This document shows positions 59,344-64,000 of a stretch of DNA of 64,000 nt, one piece after another (position 1 is the first letter of the stretch; every line of letters starts with the position of its first letter). Origin of the DNA: Astrocystis sublimbata. Taxonomy: Eukaryota; Ascomycota; Sordariomycetes; Xylariales; Xylariaceae. Under the pieces are notes generated by a model, which was not told where the DNA came from, ran no database searches, and saw only the letters and a program-made list of their open reading frames with translations. Where the stretch lies: positions 124,001 to 188,000 of the forward strand of contig JAJNNY010000018.1 in NCBI GenBank assembly GCA_022453515.1, in the 5' to 3' direction. The position numbers and the translations under genes were made by a program.

Positions 59344-61883
59344 ATAAACCTCGTTGATGCACCTTCCAGAAGTGCAAAGATACGCGGGCACATTAATAAG
59401 TTACAGTATTATGTTTTCTTCTTCTTTGGCAATTGGAATTAAATAGCTTCTCTGGGAACGAGCTTGAGTAATACTTATTCATTCGAGAGCATTGCAGATG
59501 GATATATCTGTAAGTCGTAAGCGGGCTAGAAGCCCAGATGCACTTCGAAACTTGTAATCACATAAGCTATTACATAGCCGTGCATCATGCTGAATGATGC
59601 TGAGTGAGCCCCGATTGACAGACGCACTACGACCCGAGTTGGACTAGGCAGCTCTCGTCCCCTGATCCTCAGACTCCATGCACTGCCAAGGCCCCTCGCC
59701 CCACTGGACAAGCTAACAGATCTCAAAAAATTCGTCAAAGAAAATAAATAAATTCCTCTTCTCATACTCTGCTTAGCCCTGGTTGACTTGGATCATCATC
59801 ACAAGCAAAAGCGTAGCCGCCACCGCCACATGGTGATTCCCCGACTTCATTGTGCTTGCTGTCTTCGTCATTCCTGAACCTGTACCCATTGCAAACGAAT
59901 GCATTACACCGAGGTCGTGGTCATTTCGGTAAGTTGACTAAATTTCTGTCCTCCTTCTCCTGCCCTTGCTTTCTGTCAGTACCCAGCTGGCGCACCAGCA
60001 TTTCGTGGCAGTGAGCATATTCTTCACCAATGTCACTACTGCCATGTTATATGATGAGATACTATTAATTTCAAATGTTCGACTTCTGATCATCAATGAA
60101 GATTTAATCGCTCTGATAACATCATATGCACCCTGCCGTTGTGTCCATGGCTTGTGGAACAGCTGTCGCTGACTGTGGCTCTAGAAACCAAGCAATCTCT
60201 GCACCTACGACTCTTGCAAACCCAAATCATCTATATACTCTCCGCGCTACTTCTCGATCGGGTGGCTGGAGCACATGGGCTTTAGGGACATAACCATCGT
60301 CACAGTATTTATTGGTAAGGATCGAAGGAGCACTCTGCAAACAGAGCACCCTTGGCACACTCATGATAGGTATCTAAAGTAGGTGTAAGCTCAATCGCAT
60401 ATCCGAGATGTTTGCTTGAATCTTCTCTCCGTGAAATCATGCACTTGGTAGCCAGTTCGGCCATGATGCATATGCCACGTTCGTCTCTAATCGTAGAGTC
60501 GCGGCGACTTTGTTTCCATACAAGCAGCTTAGCTGAACAATGATCGAGTACCACAAGCACTAAGTTCAGATATTACTCTTGTCTTGTTAGTGGCGAGCTC
60601 GGCGAGTATTACAACTCGCTAGACTATTGGAACATGATGTGACAGTTATGTGACGGTTACCTGTCACTTTGGCAAAGCCTCGGCGCTGTGAGCATCCCTC
60701 CTGCCCTAAATACAGTGCTGGCAGGGAATATCATAAAAGCTCACAATGAGTCAACATGTATATAGAATTGTTGTACACAGTATCATAGCTTGTATACTTC
60801 GAGGTTTGATACCCGTCTAGGTAGGTCAAAGACAGCTGTAGAGCATACCAACGTCACCAAGTCATAGCGAATCGACAAGCTTGATGACCATATACATATG
60901 AACTTCATCAGTAGATAATCATTCTGCAATACCGTTAACCAGTCATGGTTCACATTAATGAAGAGCTATCGAAGCTAGTATACTATCAGAGCTGAGGGCT
61001 TTGTGCCAGTGTATAACAGTAGCCTTGCCCATGTGGGAGACGAGCTGCAGAGCCGACGGAGCACCTCTCTACACATGTACTTGGAAAGCAACCCTATTTC
61101 CTAGTCCAGACCTACCAGATTCTTGCTTGCGTAAATGAAGTGCCAACCAAAGTATGCTGAGAATATCAACACATGAAGTCTTTAGACCCTGATCATAAGA
61201 TTGCCAATGTGTTTTGCGAGGCTGGCCGATGTATTACATACTTAGCTGACTAATTCAAAGGCTAGATATGGTTGACTTGCAAAGGACAAATAAAAAAAGT
61301 ATGTTTTACATAATCTGCAAAAGCAAGCAGCTCGAGTTTGGGTAGGTAGGTACCTAGATAGCCTTGGTCTGTTTGTGTGGCACGTGCTTGAGCTTGAAAG
61401 CTTGGGAGGCAGACTGGCAAACAAACATCGGCTGATCTGAGCGGCTTAGGTACCTGAAATACTCTGCTGCTCTTGCAAGACTGCAAAGATTGCATAAGAC
61501 TGGATTCTGATAGGCATGTGAGGCCTGTTATTATGTAACAGCTTGATTCTATCTTGTCATGGTGGCTAACTGCCAAATGGAAGCCGCGCAAGTTCTCCTG
61601 CATTGCTGCTCCTGGGGAAGCCACCACAGCACCCGCCCGAGGAGGAAATCCATCCGCACCTACATCCTCTTTTCCCTCTATTGAGGCACACACCAATTTT
61701 CATTTCGTCTATATATCTGCAGCAAGGCTACCTCAACATATTGCCAGCAGTCTGTCCAATTCTTCATCAACCAAGAGTGTTGGTGTCACCCCTTGTATAA
61801 GCAGTGCTTACAGCTGCAGCGGCCAGCTTGGATTCTTTCTCCCCCACCCTTGCCACAAGTGTTCCGGTGTAGTGTTGGCCAAG
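59344..61883. other. Divergent promoter region of the pirin and glycosylase genes
   Basis: No gene is supported. A minus-strand frame at 60309-60560 (83 codons, GTG start) contains an internal ATG but no signal peptide or domain. The glycosylase frame is open back to 61554 without an ATG. Confidence 0.55.
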
Positions 61884-63527
61884 ATGGCTCGGCGAAGTGC
61901 TAGAATCAAGTCCAAGGTGGTACCTGTCAAGGGTAATTGGGATGTTCTTCCACATGGCATGGGCGTTTTGCCTACTCTTGTCAGCCAGCCAGCCAACAGC
62001 ATCACTCCCAACGGACAACCATCCAGCGTCAAGCCTATCGCGAAAGATGTGCAGGTGAACCAATCTGAAATCAAGAACTCCAAAAGCGAAACACCTGCGC
62101 CCCAGCCTGAAGCAATCAGCGCGACCATCCTAGACTCATCAGCTGAGGTGCCGGGTTGCAACTTGGAGGACTCACACCAGGTTCCCTCAGAGGACACCAT
62201 CCCTGCTGCATCTCCAGAAGTGGCTCAAATCATCAAAGAAGAGGTTGAACACTTGGACGGAGCACTGACCTTGAGACGATCAAAGCGGATTCATGCACAG
62301 GTAAAAGTCGATGAGCATGGCACCGCAGAGAAACAGGCGCCACCAAAGAAGAGAAAGCATGTTGATGTACAAGTCAAGATTGAAGCGAAAGTTGAAGTGG
62401 AAGCTGAAGTGAAGGATGAAGCGAAAGCTGCAGCTGCATCCGAAGCTTTGCCAAAGAAGCCCAAACGCATACCCCGAAAGACAAAAGATAATCCTTATGG
62501 GTTGATGCCAGGTAGAAGTCCATTCCCAGACTGGCAAGCGCCTAGTGCGGCCCAATGCGAAGAGGTGTACCAGATGCTTGCAGAGGTTCACGGCGACGTG
62601 AATTTCAAGCAACCAGCAACCATCCCTGCACCATCGCTGGAAGTCGCAGGCTGCGGAGAGGTACCATTCGTTCTTGAGGCCCTTCTGCGGACACTTCTCA
62701 GCGGGGCAGTGACATTCGACGGTGCAGACCATATGGTGAAAGCTATTATTGCGAAATACGGTATTATACAGGATGAACTTGCGAAGGGCTCTATCGACTG
62801 GAATAAGGTGCGCTTGTCCACGGTTGAGGAGTTGGAGCAGACCATCCACATAGGTGGCCTAGCGAAGGTAAAGGCGAAGGCCATCAAGGGCACACTTGAT
62901 ATGGTGTATCAAGACAACATCGATCGTCGCAATGCGTATCTGGTAGAGAAAGCTACAGGCGTGCCTGCTACCATCTACGGAGCGTCCGAGAAGACCCAAG
63001 GTCAGAAGGACTTGGAGATGTTGAAGACAGACCGAAACATACTCTCGCTTGACCACCTCCACGGATTATCGGCGGATGAAGCGATGCGGCAGTTCACCAA
63101 GTTCCCCGGCATCGGCGTCAAGACAGCCGCTTGCGTGATCCTCTTCTGCCTGCAGCGGCCATGCTTTGCGGTCGATACACATGTGCACAGGTTCTCGAGA
63201 TGGCTGGGCTGGGCCCCTCCCAAGGCCGACGAGAACGACACCTTCTTTCATCTAGAAGTCCGCTGCCCCGATCCCTTCAAGTATGGACTGCATCAGCTGT
63301 TCATCCATCACGGAAAGCAGTGTGGTAGATGCAAGATGAGCACGGTGGAGGGAACCAAGGATTGGGAGGCTGTGGTCTGCCCTCTCGAGCACCTCCTCGT
63401 GCGTGCTAAGAAGATGACGAAGGTCCAGAAGAAGGCCAAGGTTGACAAAACAGGCGACGTGGTTCCTGTTGACGAGTCGGATTCCGAGCTCTCGGACCTT
63501 GACGAGGCGCTGTTCGAGGAGATGTAG
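61884..63527 (+). CDS. HhH-GPD base-excision DNA glycosylase (endonuclease III-like)
   Basis: Intronless, 547 residues from ATG 61884 (context GCCAAGATGG). The open frame extends back to 61554 but begins there with TTG. Residues 1-230 are low-complexity with lysine-rich nuclear-localisation-like stretches (KKRKHVDV, KKPKRIPRKTK). The catalytic part starts near 230. The helix-hairpin-helix reads FPGIGVKTAACV (407-418), with lysine 413, and the glycosylase aspartate lies in FAVDTHVHR (D431). The enzyme would cut N-glycosidic bonds of damaged bases and probably nick the strand through K413. The usual iron-sulphur cysteine pattern C-x6-C-x2-C-x5-C is missing; instead C-x2-C then C-x15 is seen in GKQCGRCK...VVCPLEH. 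Its substrate cannot be read from sequence. Confidence 0.88.
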   Translation: MARRSARIKSKVVPVKGNWDVLPHGMGVLPTLVSQPANSITPNGQPSSVKPIAKDVQVNQSEIKNSKSETPAPQPEAISATILDSSAEVPGCNLEDSHQVPSEDTIPAASPEVAQIIKEEVEHLDGALTLRRSKRIHAQVKVDEHGTAEKQAPPKKRKHVDVQVKIEAKVEVEAEVKDEAKAAAASEALPKKPKRIPRKTKDNPYGLMPGRSPFPDWQAPSAAQCEEVYQMLAEVHGDVNFKQPATIPAPSLEVAGCGEVPFVLEALLRTLLSGAVTFDGADHMVKAIIAKYGIIQDELAKGSIDWNKVRLSTVEELEQTIHIGGLAKVKAKAIKGTLDMVYQDNIDRRNAYLVEKATGVPATIYGASEKTQGQKDLEMLKTDRNILSLDHLHGLSADEAMRQFTKFPGIGVKTAACVILFCLQRPCFAVDTHVHRFSRWLGWAPPKADENDTFFHLEVRCPDPFKYGLHQLFIHHGKQCGRCKMSTVEGTKDWEAVVCPLEHLLVRAKKMTKVQKKAKVDKTGDVVPVDESDSELSDLDEALFEEM

Positions 63528-64000
63528 TTCGGCACGTTGGAAGTCTAAGATTTGTCACACTGACTGACTACCTGGTCTTCGAAAGCAACGTGTGGACTGT
63601 GATAGCACTCAGTGTAGAAGCCATGTCGCTTCCGAATCTTTGCAGCTCAGATCAAGTTGGACCAGATCACGGACATACAAACGTTATTAAGCTTGTGGTG
63701 GTGATATTGAACGAAGGCTTGGCAATATCAAATTTAGCTAGATTATCTACCCCTATCTCAGATGTAGCCATTGGCATCATTTGTTGCTGACACAGACAAT
63801 TTGAATTGGAGGACATGGGCAGCAACTGCCAATAGTTATGATATATAACACTAACGGCAACAGCTGGTCAATTAGGTACAGGCGAAGGGAGCATCAGCCT
63901 GCGAAATGCGATGAATATAGTTCGGTATTATGACAAAGTGCCACCTCTTTGACAAGTATGCATGTGATGCAATGGTGAATGGACATTAGGTTTCTTTCCC
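63528..64000. other. 3' flank of the glycosylase gene, no gene seen
   Basis: Short frames only; probably the glycosylase 3' untranslated region and intergenic DNA. Confidence 0.6.

Noticed and set aside
60309..60560. 83-codon minus-strand frame between the pirin and glycosylase genes
   Set aside because: GTG start, no signal peptide, no recognisable motif.
61554..61883. 110-residue N-terminal extension of the glycosylase
   Set aside because: The frame starts at TTG and has no ATG; the well-placed ATG at 61884 begins the basic N-terminus.
1..64000. CRISPR arrays, bacterial operons, 5S rRNA genes and secondary-metabolite clusters
   Set aside because: No spaced direct repeats, no polycistronic layout, no 5S-like sequence, and no polyketide synthase, peptide synthetase or terpene cyclase signatures seen.

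Overview
The window reads as nuclear DNA of a filamentous ascomycete, most likely a Sordariomycete (possibly Hypocreales). The protein-coding genes carry short spliceosomal introns (mostly 50-150 nt) with GT...AG borders and CTAAC/CTGAC-like branch sites. Intergenic regions are long and rich in TACCTA/TAGGTA words. The proteins match fungal families: Cid1 poly(A) polymerase, Pbs2 MAPKK, Sur7/PalI, a RID/Masc1-type DNA methyltransferase, an Hst2-like sirtuin and a small secreted cysteine-rich protein. There are no operons, plasmid features or CRISPR arrays.

Layout. 0.4-4.5 kb (-): a four-exon Cid1-type nucleotidyltransferase. 10.6-11.7 kb (+): a thioredoxin-fold AhpC/TSA-like protein. 14.5-17.2 kb (-): a multi-exon fungal protein of unknown function. 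17.2-26.2 kb: nine kilobases with no supportable gene. 26.2-27.5 kb (+): an SLC35F-type transporter with strongly G/C-ending codons. 28.3-30.2 kb (-): a Ser/Pro-rich disordered protein. 33.8-34.1 kb (-): the small secreted cysteine-rich protein. 35.3-36.8 kb (-): the sirtuin. 37.2-37.6 kb: a 351-bp terminal-inverted-repeat element with a candidate 5-bp target duplication. 38.2-40.1 kb (-): an auxin-efflux-carrier-like transporter. 44.2-46.3 kb (+): the Pbs2 MAPKK. 47.4-48.2 kb (-): a Sur7/PalI membrane protein. 50.3-52.0 kb (+): a ubiquitin-like-domain protein. 52.7 kb (+): tRNA-Val(AAC). 53.5-56.1 kb (-): the RID-type cytosine methyltransferase. 57.7 kb (-): tRNA-Gly(GCC). 58.3-59.3 kb (-): a pirin with an N-terminal membrane anchor. 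61.9-63.5 kb (+): an HhH-GPD DNA glycosylase.

How the parts relate. Genes are independently transcribed, so neighbourhood says little about function. The most coherent theme is genome defence and DNA modification. The RID-type enzyme is of the class required for repeat-induced point mutation (RIP). The TIR element in the same window differs between its two arms at just two positions in 29, and both are CpA/TpA-type differences, the signature RIP would leave. A DNA glycosylase with an unusual cysteine pattern lies about 5.7 kb beyond the methyltransferase. I found no convincing wholly new multi-gene system. The better leads are the TIR element with its RIP-like marks, the membrane-anchored pirin, the glycosylase's atypical C-terminus, the 17-bp perfect hairpin at 14.4 kb, and the secreted six-cysteine protein. 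Exon borders were derived by eye from splice signals, reading-frame continuity and family motifs, and each full model except the 5' end of the 14.5-17.2 kb gene closes in frame.
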